A stretch of DNA of 64,000 nucleotides from Undaria pinnatifida. Taxonomy: Eukaryota; Sar; Phaeophyceae; Laminariales; Alariaceae. This document shows positions 12,901 to 23,819 of the stretch, piece after piece; positions within the stretch are counted from its first letter, which is position 1, and the number at the start of each line of letters is the position of its first letter. The stretch lies in contig JABAKD010000006.1 in assembly GCA_012845835.1 (NCBI GenBank), positions 9,824,692 to 9,888,691 of the forward strand, given 5' to 3'. The notes beneath the pieces are model-generated. The model was not told the DNA's origin, searched no databases, and worked only from the letters and a program-made list of their open reading frames with translations. The position numbers and the translations under genes are program-made.

Positions 12901-15900
12901 TTTCAAAGTCTTTGCGTAGCCGCATCTTCTATCCCCTCGGCTAATGCTGGATGCCTTTTTTTACATAGTCTGCGTTAGAATGCCAACATTCGTGCCGATT
13001 GCCGCTTGTGATTCTCAACCGAAGTACGCTCCATCATCCACTTTTCAGACTTGCTCGACGACGCTAAACGGGACCAAATTTTTTCGGCGTACCCGGGTGC
13101 CCGGTGGACAGGGTTCCGGTCCCTTGAAAAGCTGGGTTCCCGGTGATGATCGCTATTGCGACCTCCAGAATCTTGGCGGGCACCCGTTCGTGGCGGGTAG
13201 GCACCCCTTCTGCACGAAGCCCACCGTCAGTTACGGGTAAACGGTGACGCAACGCTGTCGCTTCGCTCTACCGTCTGCTCCTCATTACAACGTGCATCAA
13301 TGAAATCGTGGTAGCAATAGTATATGACGGAAGCCCGTCAAGCATGTGTGCTGGTGGGATCCTACCGACGTCTACTCGACTCATGTCATACCAACGTATA
13401 CTCTACTCTTTAAGGGTAGTGAAGCGATGTATTTTAACGTTTCATCGCAGAGTTCCCAACGTAAACAACGCTATAATGACGACATGCACATCATCACGAC
13501 GCGCTACATGCACTGCTTTATGATTTCGTCTCCGTTTACCCCTATTTATCGACCGCACGTTACCACATATGCTCCAGTTCTACTGTGTAGATGGCCGCAA
13601 CGACACCCGGTCAGCATAGTACCTATAGTGGTGGACATCGAACGTTTTCAAAGCCAGTCCAATGTGCTGGGTGTCGATGACTGTCAGTACGACGCCCTAT
13701 TGAATAATCCTGCTAGCGCCCACCCTGTCGTTTCACAGTGTGATCGTATTTTGACGGCGACGGTAATAGTTGTTGTTGTACTCGTAGTCACACTGCTGTC
13801 CCACACAGCCAATCCGCACCATTGCTTCCAAGTACTCCTGCGTCCGACTCGTTCTACGGTAGCCCGCCCGGACTTTTCTTTAACGGCATCGCCGGTTTTG
13901 AACCAGCTCCAGGCCTTATATTTTAGAGTAGAGCGCTCCTTGCCACCCCGACGTCATCGTTTGATATATTTCTTCGAACAAGAAAATACATGAGGATATG
14001 TTTTGCGTGACATCCTTTATCGTGTCGAGCGGCCATGAAACGTTTGTTGAAGAATATCGCTGGTTGGGGGGGACCTATCGTAGAATCAATCGTCCTTGCT
14101 GTCATGATGGACGCACAGCCCTCTGGTGAGCATCTTTCCATATTGCTTACGACTTGCTGTTGCTTTCCTGACACCTACCTTAATTTGTCAACCTTCACTA
14201 GCGTACGACATGCCCTCGATCGCATGCTAAGCTAAGGCTGTCAAAAAAAGTTGCGGCATCGACTCTCTATTTCTATTTAAGTGAGCGGGAGCATCTTAGG
14301 GCATGGTGGGAGGGTAAAATCGTCCGTGTCCGTATTTGTTTATTTATTGCCGGAGTGTTTAAGGACAGTAGCCACAACTTGAAGGTGTGCCATATGTGTT
14401 CAGTACGTTCCATGCGTTCGTCGAGTATGTGTAGACATTATCATGGCCTATACTGCCTTAGAGTTGCCGCATGAGACCACCGTAAGCGCATGTTCTACGT
14501 TAAGGATGACATCCGCGAGTAAACACCTTAAATTTGTCACGACGGTCAACTCGGTATCTCCCCCATCTTGAAGCTGGCACAAGACGCCCAGCATATGCTA
14601 TTATTCACAAACAAGCAAGGTGAAGGCCAGGACAGCGATATTTAACGCAAAAAATCGCTACTGAGACATCTGTTTGTTCACTCTGCATTAGACGGACCCG
14701 TGTGCTTGAAATAGAACTACAGGTTGGACATTTTCGTTACAACTCTTGAGCCTCCTGAACTGTTCACAATTACGCGACACGTCTGCCCGTGCGCAGGGGT
14801 TGAAGTGACTGTGGAACGCACCCAGCCCAGAAATATATTTCCAGCAAATTATCAACTTTCCATGTCTTGCTCAACAGTTTGAGCGTCGTGTGCTGTACGC
14901 CGCCCGCCCTTTGTTGTTCATTCTTTTTTCTCCCGTGAACAGGCCGCGATCAACGGCGAAGTCGTCGGCGAGTTCGATTCCTACACGGGATCGACATTCA
15001 ACTCATTCGCCATCCAAGGAGAGAAGGTGGAGACTCTGACCCTGACGTCAGTGGGGCTCTCCGATTCCGAATGGATCAGCATTACAGAGGTTAGTGTTGC
15101 GTACACTGCTGACCCACGCAAACAACAGCCGACTTGGTGGATGTACAGTATCATGGCTGTTTCAATAATTTTGCATCAAATTCATTTCTGTGACTTTTAT
15201 TAACCTTTTTAAACTGCGGGGTCATGACATGTCGCGCCGCTATTTACGAACCTAGAACATGTTTTTCGTGGTAGCGGCGTGCACGACTACGCAATGCTCG
15301 CTACGCTGCAGCAACAAACACTTTGTGTACATGTTTGTGTTCCGGACATCATGCCGGTGGTACGACCAGCCTGAGATCGGTAGAGCAAGCGCGTGTTGTC
15401 CCCCTCATGTTCCGTACTGTTCACCCACGCAAGCACCGTTCAACTTGTTGGATGTACAGTATCATGACTTGTTCAATATATACTATTGTGTATAAAAAAA
15501 CTACCATAGCAGGAGTGTCACATTTTGGACGTTTTTACGCTGCGGATCAGAGCATGTCGCGCCGCTGGCCACAAGCCTTTTATTTCTCCTGTGTCAGCGA
15601 CATGCACGACAACGGAATGTTGGCTACGCTAGAGCAATAAATACGCGTGCTTACGTGTGTTCGTGCCGAGTACCACGGCGGGCGCACGAACAGCCCGAAG
15701 TAGGTAGAGAGCAAGCGCATGCTGTCCCCTGCTACCTCGGTGTTTGCACCATCACGGTTCTGAAACACGGTAAGAAGTGGCGTGCCATGTTCGGGGGGCG
15801 TTAGCGTCTGCCTGGCACCCAGCATGTGGACGAGGTTTCACGCAATCTCTATGTCGCAATGCGTAGACGTTAGGGTTGTTTACCCATCTCTTCGGCTTTC

Positions 15901-16664
15901 AAGCTCGGTGCGTGTGATGGTTCGCCCCCTATACGCGCGTGCTTTGATTCCGGCGCAGGCAACCTTCGAACACGCCAAAATTGAATATTTTTGTATCCCC
16001 CCTTCAACCGAAAAGTTTGGTGGGGAAATACGAGGGAGTTCCACAACAATGTCATGGTCCAGGCGGCACATAAACATGAAGTATATCATGAACAGCCAAT
16101 AAGGGAGTTCATACACCAAGGATCTGGTATCGTCATTTATTTGTAGGTATCCTAACCTGAAGTACTACTCGTGGCGTCAAGAGTGGGTGTTTGGGCTACG
16201 ACTTAGCTGGTGGGTTAAGGTTAGCAAGGGTCAAGCCTCAGAACGCCAAGTTGAAACCCGAACGTAACATGCGTCCATAATGTACAATTGGTGCGTGCAC
16301 AACGGCAGAGTGATCTTTTCCTGGGCCAAAATGGTTTGTGCATGACGCGCTCTTACACAGCGTATTGGACGCGCCGCTTGCGTTTGCGGATTCAATAGTC
16401 GTGCACTTAGCCCATGGATGGTATGGTCCATCGGCATCAACCGAGCAGAGGTTCAAAATTCGAGCACTTGGAGGAGGGGTGGAGGTCGTGACCTAGGGTT
16501 TCTCTCTGTAACAAAATGTGAGGTTCACCTCCCCGTGGTATACGTGTGTTGAGATACCGAAGATAGCTACCGCTCCACGTTGTTACCAACTCCACCCCTC
16601 GCTATTCGTTACACTTCCGTCGTTTTGGAACCTGCTGCAGGTGCGCTTGATGGTTGAGGCCTGA
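3537..16664 (+). CDS. LNR / F5/8 type C-like secreted protein, gene 1, 3' portion (partial)
   Basis: This is the 3' part of a multi-exon gene. Coding exons are 3537-3931, 14943-15089 and 16641-16664. The first visible exon starts in phase 1, right after an AG acceptor, with the second half of a Lin-12/Notch repeat (YDGGDCC). It continues through a Cys-rich linker into a domain containing SRWSC and FEDPQDI. The second exon supplies the rest of that domain, ending SEWISITE, and the third gives VRLMVEA and a stop. The order matches the F5/8 type C / galactose-binding fold (TRW start, LG-like strand, W-SITEV end). Intron phases (1, 0, 0) and the lengths of the last two exons equal those of gene 2. 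No LNR exon is visible in 1-3536, so the signal peptide and other LNRs must lie upstream of the window. The reading frame is intact. No membrane segment follows the domain. Extracellular location is inferred from the domains and from the signal peptide of the paralogue. Confidence 0.85.
5154..5180. repeat. (GT)n microsatellite
   Basis: Uninterrupted GT dinucleotides for 27 bases. Confidence 0.95.
6835..6960 (+). repeat. Dispersed repeat shared with 36545-36680
   Basis: GGCTCCAGTCACT and the AATCAAG..GTGGT block before it occur with about three in four bases matching by eye at 36610-36680, in the same orientation. Upstream GTTGTTCTCAC also matches. Family and ends are unknown. Confidence 0.5.
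7594..7674 (+). mobile_element. piggyBac-type MITE (family C), copy 2
   Basis: An 81-bp copy flanked by TTAA at 7590-7593 and 7675-7678, with the same interior as the copy at 2151. It lies in the long gene 1 intron. Confidence 0.85.
8362..8765 (+). repeat. Diverged direct duplication (unit starts 8362 and 8690)
   Basis: TTCAATAGTGGTGACATCG followed by CACCTCGCCTG and GTATCTCT recurs at 8690-8765 with the same order and spacing, about 325 bp apart. No coding content. Confidence 0.5.
8930..10480 (+). repeat. Cluster of C-rich composite repeat (family D), + orientation
   Basis: Four starts of the same repeat lie close together (about 8933, 9101, 9251, 9636). Each has AGTAATAAACAC-like sequence followed by AGCCATCCAT, and several then enter C runs and CCCACCACCCGCACGATCGC. 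Partial repeats of a GATAAACTGGTGCATTC unit follow (about 9920, 10014 and, more diverged, 10213). The cluster ends near 10475 with CTCACAGCTGGAGTGTAT. The strand is strongly pyrimidine-rich. No protein is encoded and the transposition mechanism is unknown. Confidence 0.7.
10860..11105. repeat. GC-rich degenerate TTCCCGACC-like tract
   Basis: Variants of TCCCGAC and TTCCCG recur many times across about 250 bp. Overlapping open frames on both strands have Arg/Pro/Ser-rich translations typical of low-complexity DNA. No domain is recognised. Confidence 0.5.
11265..12960 (+). repeat. Diverged tandem duplication, unit about 0.9 kb
   Basis: Unit 1 begins near TGTCTAGTCAGGGAGC (about 11280) and unit 2 near TGTCTAGTCAGCGAGAG (about 12188). 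Shared landmarks in order are GACACCAG, GACAACC, CACGGAACA, GCACTCTTCTC/GCGCTCTTCTC, GACACAG, ACACTCAC, AGCCGCATCTTC. Unit 2 contains a 149-codon open frame (12091-12540) that unit 1 does not keep. No known domain is seen. It could be an old transposon relic. Confidence 0.6.
12858..12973 (+). repeat. Short tandem duplication, period about 59 bp
   Basis: GTAGCCGCATCTTC, CCCCTCG, GCTGGATGCC and a T run occur twice in a row. Confidence 0.8.
14943..15089 (+). CDS. Gene 1 exon: second half of F5/8-like domain
   Basis: The exon is 147 bp (49 codons, phase 0 to phase 0), between acceptor GAACAG and donor GAG|GTTAGT. It reads AINGEVVGEF at the start and SDSEWISITE at the end. Length and phase are the same as gene 2 exon 9 (55925-56071), which has VTINGEAAG and NGWISLLE at the same places. 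The W-I-S-hydrophobic-x-E end is the usual last strand of F5/8 type C-like domains. Confidence 0.9.
15090..16640 (+). other. Last gene 1 intron, with an internal tandem duplication
   Basis: Bounded by GTTAGT and TGCTGCAG. Units near 15108-15402 and 15419-15735 share ACCCACGCAA, TTGTTGGATGTACAGTATCATG (first unit TTGGTGGATG...), CATGTCGCGCCGCT and GTAGAGCAAGCGC in the same order. The open frames it carries are short and have no motif. Confidence 0.65.
16641..16664 (+). CDS. Gene 1 terminal coding micro-exon (VRLMVEA, stop)
   Basis: After CTGCTGCAG the sequence reads seven codons, VRLMVEA, and then TGA. Joined to the previous exon it gives the typical F5/8 ending S-I-T-E-V. Gene 2 has VRFMVAP and TGA at the equivalent place (57965-57988). 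The match in start, length and four of the first five residues, in two otherwise unalike introns, is the evidence. The rest of this exon is 3' UTR of unknown length. Confidence 0.8.
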   Translation: MRLMVEA

Positions 16665-19368
16665 TACGGTTCCCCCACGTCGTCATGGGGGCACCTTCTA
16701 CAACATGTCCGGCCGTAGCTCTTGTTCGAGTAACACCATCAGAAAGGCACTCCCGCGATTTGTGGCCAAAAGCGCTCGACCTTACCCATGTATATTTTTG
16801 ATAGTGAATGGAGTATATATGTATACGGCGTTGGAGTTGCTCCCAGGCTTTTGAGAATAATACAAATCGGAATTAGTGGGGGATGTTGGGTGCAAAATGG
16901 ATTTGAAGTCGATTTGTTCAGCGAACGTCCGGCCCGCTGGTTGACGCCGATAGTTTGTATGGATCAATTACTTTCACCTGTTTCAGTGTTGTGAAAGGGG
17001 CGTTCATTTGTTGACGTGTCAGGCCAGACGCCGGGGCTCTGTGATTGGGCGTGTTAAACGCGAGAAACGTGGTCAACGTCTGCCTTTTCAATGCAAATGT
17101 TTGCTTCAGCTGGAATGTTTTGAATCTGGAAATTTGACTAAGCTGGAGGAATATCTGTACCGATATCGGTGCGATGCGTGAACCGATTGATCTCTTGCGA
17201 GTGGGTCACCATTATGCCAGGCCGTCACCACACATGCTCGCTGGGAATGCCCGAAAATAGACGAGTGTTCGGTCGGTGCAGATGTCGCATATTTGGCGGG
17301 AGGTTTCGAGTGCCGGGAAAGGGATCGAAATATTGCTAGTCGAGATACCGATACTATAGATAGACGCTTGGCAACAATACCTGTTTTTTCAGGTATCGCT
17401 ACATTCGATGCACATTTTGAGTGCTCGCATGAAGTTCGATTGGCACGGCGTGAGAGGCTATCGTAATGTAACTGACCGGAAATTTCTAGCAAGGGTATTG
17501 AACACAGGAAAGCGAGACAAATTATGTCGTTTGGCTTGCAAGGCATGTGCGTACAAGATTTTTGCCTCCGATGGCTTACCAGTCGTGTAAAGGCACCCTA
17601 TATGATCGCGCAGGAAACAAAAAAGTGCTAGAGCCTAATATTGGTTGCGCTTCACTAATCCAACGCGTGTAGCAGAGGGCTAAAATCGGTGTTGTGACAG
17701 TTACATAGTAAACAGTCGACGTTTTGAATGTTTGTGCGTTCCGTGAATTTTGTCGGAGGGGAAAAGGTCCGATGATTGATTTATGTGGAATTGATATGTG
17801 GGGCATGTGGGACTAGCCTCGAAGGTACGGCTGCGTTTGTAAATCTTAGGGCCGCCTTCTAGGCAGTTGCTGGGGGTTGGTACGTGATCTCGTACTCATC
17901 AGCTGATGGCTTCGTGTAGTTTTCTCAGACGTGGCAGTAAGCGTTTTTAAGCTGTGGGTGTGTGATAGCCATGGTTTTCAACATGTTGCCAACGAAGATA
18001 ACACGCTTTCTCGCCGTTTCTATTCGAAGAGCGGATGACCCCTTTTGAAGTTGAAGCAGAGGTGTAACGTTTTGTGGTTTCGGACGATGGTGCCACTCTT
18101 TGGCGGGGGTAAATCTACAAGTAAGAACGGTGGGATGTGTAACCGTAAGAGGGGGGCGTCAAGTAGCAGTGTGGAGGACATTACAAGCACTCAATAACGA
18201 CGCGGTGCGGTGTCAGCCGTTATTACGATGACTCGAAAGTGTAAGGACCAACGAACATACCAAGCGCGGTCCGGTCATGAACTATCTTTGATGATGCGAG
18301 GCTTTGCCAGAACAAGTCAAACTTGTTACTATATCGGGCGAGTTGTCTTCACGAAGTTGATTGGCCTTTGCGACGGATACCGGACAAAACGCGAAGGCTT
18401 TGATGCATTGACGGTTGTTCTAGTGTACTCCAAATCAAATGCAATAATACATCGACTCCGTCCAAGTTGCTAAAATTCAGCTTGCTTGTTAGTGTTTTCA
18501 TGCCGCCAGGTCCCGGCTTCCTGGTCTTTTTGATAATATCACGACGCAATTGAAACAATTTATATTCATAGAATTACATTTCAAAGGCAGGATGGAATAG
18601 TTGTTCCATGCGCAGCCGGACGAACCCGAGGTCAACACCATGTCAATTCTCTGCGGTTAGCTCAGGGTTTCAAGTTCCAACGTCATTCTAGTCTGTTAAT
18701 AATTCCATGTTGCTGATATTGCCTAACAACGGTACTCGCCGTTGACAGCTTAATCAAACACAGAACCCCTCGATCAGAGGAAACGTAGCACTTGATCGAT
18801 CTGGACACGTTTGAGAAAATCTCAAAATATCAGGTCGAGAAAAAATCCGACCAAACATGAACAATCTGTGTAGATTCAAAATGCGTAGAATCGACCATCT
18901 AGAATTTGTATACATATAGACTATAGTTGTAAGTAGGACCCAACATGGAAACCCTGACCGTTACGGGGGAGGGGGGAGGGGGAAGGTGCAAGACTCTCCC
19001 CAGTGTCACACGATATCACACTGCCGGCAGCACTGTCGCTTTCGCGATAGAGCTATGCAGAACGTAGCAGTGACGTTAGATAATGAACATAACCACGACC
19101 AACCTAAAGCAGATCGACGGGCAGCAGTCATCGTGCCTATTGTACATGTGGCCAAATCTGGCTTGTCCACCCGGACTGCCCCGTTGGTTGACGGTGAATA
19201 AATGCGGTTTGGGTACGTGTCGCGTTTATTTTCAGCAGAAGTATGTATGCGTCTCTTAAGATGAAGAGCAGGGTTTTTTGCATGTAGTATGTGGATGGTT
19301 TTCATATTTGCACGTAAACTCAACAATGCCCCCTGCTGCCCACGACAGCAGACCTCGAGCCCACCAAA

Positions 19369-19390
19369 GGGTTAGGGTTGTGGTTAGGGT
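19369..19390. repeat. Degenerate TTAGGG-like motif
   Basis: GGGTTAGGGTTGTGGTTAGGG, imperfect units. Confidence 0.6.
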
Positions 19391-22300
19391 CAGGTCTGTC
19401 TGGGATCGGGTTGGTCTGGGCACCGTAACCGTCGTTTTGTGCGGACCTGCACATAGGGAGACGCCATGCAAAAATCGTTGTTGTATTTACGTGCAAATTT
19501 AACAGACAACCTCGCACGTACGCACAGCTTCGCCGGGGCTACTCTCTCTCTCTCTGTATACATATATCTGTACATACCGTCGAGGGATGCACACTGATCA
19601 CTCTTTACGATATAGGTGGTATTTTTAGACCATGCTGGATCTGAATCACGGTGCGCCTTAACACAAATTCGTCGTAATGTAAACAATTTTCGCGTTTTGT
19701 TTTTTCAATAATTACCTAGGCCATGGGATGGTTCATCGGGTTGGGTTTCACCTTTGATTCCTCTCAACATTAGCTTTTGGGTGGGGAACAGAGCTCCTGA
19801 AACTAAGAACCTGAGTAAAAATGGGTGCACCTCTATCGTAGCATGAGTCCACGGTGTTGCGGGGAACCAGTGTAGTGAACGCGAGCATACCTTGTCAAGA
19901 CCTCGTCCTACGGTGTACCGCACCGTCGGAAGGCTGTTCTCACATGCTAGCGTGGTCAATATTATGTAGCAAGCAACTGCCCGATTGAAGGACCACGGTG
20001 GCATGTGGGATGGCGTGCGGATCGGGTAGGTCTCCCTGAGCCACATTTTCATAACTACCAACCGCGGTAGTATGCGAGAAAGCGGGGAGATCGGCTATAT
20101 AATCTCTCTCGGTACCTTCGTCATACCCACCATTATTACCGCTCCAACAGTGATTGTTTCGTGTCCGCTGAATGACGGCAAAGACAAAGACCATGCAAAG
20201 GTTGCCTCCTTTGAGAGACAGTACGTTATCCACGGAAGATGGGCGCTTTGCACCGACTATCCCCCCCCCCAAGGTCATTCGTTGCTGTGTTACCCCCCGA
20301 TGCAAGAGCTTTATCGTCCATGTTGGTTGCAGAAACAATCTCCGGGGGCAGCTACGAAAGCACACAGGCGATTACACGGTTCGTGAGATGGGATAGAGCA
20401 AGCTCGTGACAACTCGCCTAAGACATTATCTCAACCGGGGGTTCCCAACAGAAATGATTCTGCTACCCACATGGACGCATGCACACAATGACAAAGGCTT
20501 GAGTACTTCACTGAAAGCTGGGCTGAGAACATATTTAGGCTATGCCCGACAAAATCCACGTCGTGGAACTGAACCCAAGAGACAAATAGGGTATATCACC
20601 CACGGGCCCTGATTAAGATACCTTGAAGAACGACTTGTACCAAACTGTCGTACCCTTGAACTGTCCATGGGCACTGCCAAGTAAACAAACGAGCCACCTA
20701 AACAACAAACCACGAAAGGGGTGGGTTTACCCCATCGAGTGCCATGCGATTGTGCAACGATCTCCTGCCAGGTGTGAATATCGCTACACAGTGGTTTCCC
20801 CGGATAACGTGCCCTTATCCCGCAATGTTTCCGGTGGTTTGTATTCAATGCGCTGTAGACCCCCTTTAGGTGCGTGGGGTTCCCGCGATAGCGAGTAACT
20901 GCCATGAAAGCCATCCCTAGACACATGCTGTGGTTTGGGGGTGACACCATTGTTTTTTCAGGATATTGTGTACCGCACGTAATCACCAACTCTGAGGACA
21001 TCGACACTCATTACAGCCCGTTCCACAAGTCCACGGCCTAGCCGTAAAAAAAAAAAAAAAAGTCGAAACAAACACGGCATTTCGGACGTACATGCTACTG
21101 TGGAGCCGCACGATTATTTATTCTAAGGATCCTTCACAGAGAGGTGCTATTCCCACTTGAAACCGGTTTTGGAGAAGGGAGGGGAGTACAACCCGACCAG
21201 TATTTCGACGGCCTAGGCACCTGAGGTATGCCATGAAGCTGATGGCAAATGATGAACGGGGTTGATACGAGTTTGGGTTGAACGCCCCATCACCCAAAAA
21301 AAACAAATTCCCACAAGTGCTACGTCTATCGTGGCAGGCGTTTGTCCGTACCGGATTAAGTAGCCGTTCAGCTCTCTGTCCACCATACGCATTGTTTATT
21401 TAATGTGGTAAAACCCTCTCGTAGCACGCCTCCATGAAGACCTTTGGGTGCATTTCGCCCTCCCCCCCCCTGCCGTGTACCATGCGGTGGAGCGGAGCCA
21501 CCCAAATAAATATAGGCCCAGGGTTTGCAAGATTTGTGCCATAATATTTCTTTCGGCTGGGTGAGGTCCTCACACCCATAACAATCGTTTGGCATGATGA
21601 TGGTGATGTTACGAGTATGTTTGGTTTGGGACTGGCTCAAACAAACATTGGTCGGGTTGGGCGAATCAATCTCTTTCAAACCGTGTTTTTCGGGCGAGCT
21701 CACGTTAAGATTTTAGACACCTGTCATGCAACCCTATGGCTGAATGTCTCGACATCACCACCACTTTTTTGGCGGCAGCCGCAGAGCAGGACGACCCGAG
21801 CGACAAGAGCCTCGGCAACGAGTAGGCATGATAGCCAACCTCAATTTGTACTGCTCCGACGTTTTGCCCGATTTTTGGTAATCACCGCCAGAGGACTTTT
21901 TCAGCGAGACAGGCGACATAGTAGTGGTAGGATGGTCGTCCAGAAAACATGCCCATGTTGTCGGAAGATGACAAATATCTTGCTGGTAGAGGGCAGGTGA
22001 AGGTTTGAGTTTGTGTGTGGAGGCCGTTTTGGGCAAGAAGATTTGGATAGCTCTCACACCATCTGAAACGACTGACCACGGGCTCATGACCCCCCCCACC
22101 TGTCCACATCGGACAGTTCGTCATACAACCCCTAATAACTTCATTGCATCCCATGGGAGAGGCCGGTAGTAGGGCCCGAGCAGGGCGAGGTGTTGCCCGA
22201 AAGCCACGGCCGCATGCTGTAGTACGTCTTCGACTCGACTCATGCGGCTTCAAGCTCGTGTCCCTAGCACCTACGTGGATATTGATAATGACATGTTGGT

Positions 22301-22585
22301 ATACACACAGCAATATTCGTGCGTGTTATGCTCCATGTGACTGCCTTTACTGGACGCATGCCATGCTACGAGGGAAACACGTTGTCGCCGCAAAGATGTT
22401 GAGTGGAGTTGTTTACCAAACACGCCATTTTATCGACTTTTGCCGTATTGTAAAGATTTGCTTACGTGTGCACTACATGTATAGTCTATCTATGCCAATT
22501 TTCACAATCGGAATGCTCATCGTTGGGTCGGGTTTCGAAAAAAATATGTCTGCGTTTTGCGACAAGGCGTAAGTTTTTGCACCTA

Positions 22586-22667
22586 CCTGTTCAGAGCCCC
22601 AAGGCCGTTTCCTTTGCGCACGTCAAGTAATTTTGAGCGCAAATAAGGAGTTCCAGTTGTGAAGGCG
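22586..22667 (+). mobile_element. piggyBac-type MITE (family C), diverged copy 4
   Basis: Keeps TTCAGAGCCCC near the start, AAGTAATTTTG in the middle and TTCCAGTTGTGAAGGCG before a right-hand TTAA (22668-22671). The left TTAA has decayed. An older copy of the family at 2151 and 7594. Confidence 0.65.
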
Positions 22668-23789
22668 TTAACCCAAGCGAGTACCACTCAGTTCAGGCGC
22701 TTTCCTACTGTTGTAGCGTTGGTGTCAATCAAGGTGGAGTGTACTTGTTCAAATCAGTTAGAGAAAGACCCCTTCCGGTGACCCCGCGATTGTCGGCGTT
22801 CCGGTACACTGTGGAAACCACACGTGATTTGCCAAGCGCCTGCTGCGGTCGGGGAAGACCGCAAATGGTCCGAACGCCTCCGGCGAGGAGCTGTAAACCG
22901 GACCCAAGGCCGAACCTAACAGCCAATGCCCAGAAGATCTAGACATTCAATCATTTAATCACGATACTCAATACCACGACCGAGGTATGCGACGGACAGC
23001 ATAGATCTATGTACATCGGATGCAGCAGAGATATCTCGTCTCTCACGGGGCCGGAGCAGGCTGTGACCAATGAAGATGTTGTGGGATACTAGCCCCACTG
23101 TAGCACTTCTCCAAGAAACACTCGTCTACGCACATACACACTTAAGTTTGACATCTGATATAGGCTCGAAAATCTCATGCGGCTATGTACTTGATCGCTA
23201 GATAATGTGGCAATCCGGGCGAGGCGGCGATTGGGAAGACGTTGCCGCTCATCGTCCCAAAACGGGTTAACATAGCTTATTGAGTACAGGGAATACGCTG
23301 TCCTGGAGTGCGCGACGATGACAATGGTAGCACGCGTTTGGTCAAATGGTTGGTGACGGGCCAGGGGCTCTGCTCAAGGTATATTCCACCGCCACATGCT
23401 GATCCTACCAATTGCGTAGCCTCGTTCTGCTATATTGCCACCATTGCGATACTGTATCGAATTACAATCTGACTCTTAAGAGCTTCTTTTACAAGGAGTT
23501 GACCTTGCACCTTCGACCGCAAATGTTTGGGGACGTGATTGCCCGTTCCTCATACTTCGCGGCGTACTACCGTGGGAGATAGTTTTCTTGGCTCCCCGTA
23601 TTTTAGGCCGAAGGCTCTCTTCGACGTGCAATATCCCTGGGTACGTCGGAGTAAAGTTTTTTTTGTTGAACTTATTGTTTGCCCGATGCCTAACCAGATG
23701 GGGGCCCCACGCGCTAAATTTCACCCCGCCCACGTGGTCGAGTTCACCTGTGTATGCACAATGACACCGGAGTATCAGGTGCGCTAGGT

Positions 23790-23819
23790 GGGGGGGGGGG
23801 CCCCCCCCCCCCCCCCCCC
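23790..23819. repeat. G11-C19 homopolymer palindrome
   Basis: Eleven G followed immediately by nineteen C. It could form a perfect hairpin or mark a sequencing or assembly artefact. Confidence 0.9.

Larger units (their letters stand above)
3932..14942 (+). other. Gene 1 intron of about 11 kb, repeat-filled
   Basis: Bounded by GTAAGA and ACAG, and joins two exons whose gene 2 counterparts are only 990 bp apart. Inside are a GT microsatellite (5154-5180), a piggyBac-type MITE (7594-7674), a C-rich composite repeat cluster (about 8930-10480), a GC-rich CCCGAC-like tract (10860-11105) and a diverged tandem duplication (11265-12960). No coding exon could be supported. Open frames such as 12091-12540 and 13346-13993 on + show no recognisable domain. 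Confidence 0.7.

Noticed and set aside
13346-13993. 215-codon open frame on + in the gene 1 intron
   Set aside because: No recognisable domain, signal or paired exon, and mixed composition typical of chance or relic sequence. It could not be supported as a gene.
18645-18700. tRNA D-arm-like GCGGTTAGCTCAG
   Set aside because: The downstream sequence lacks an anticodon arm, TTCAA-type T-arm and acceptor complement at proper spacing.
20540-22572. Several 130-155-codon frames on both strands
   Set aside because: I looked for transposase, RT, integrase and kinase motifs in the frames and found none that held up. Possibly an eroded transposon, but unsupported.
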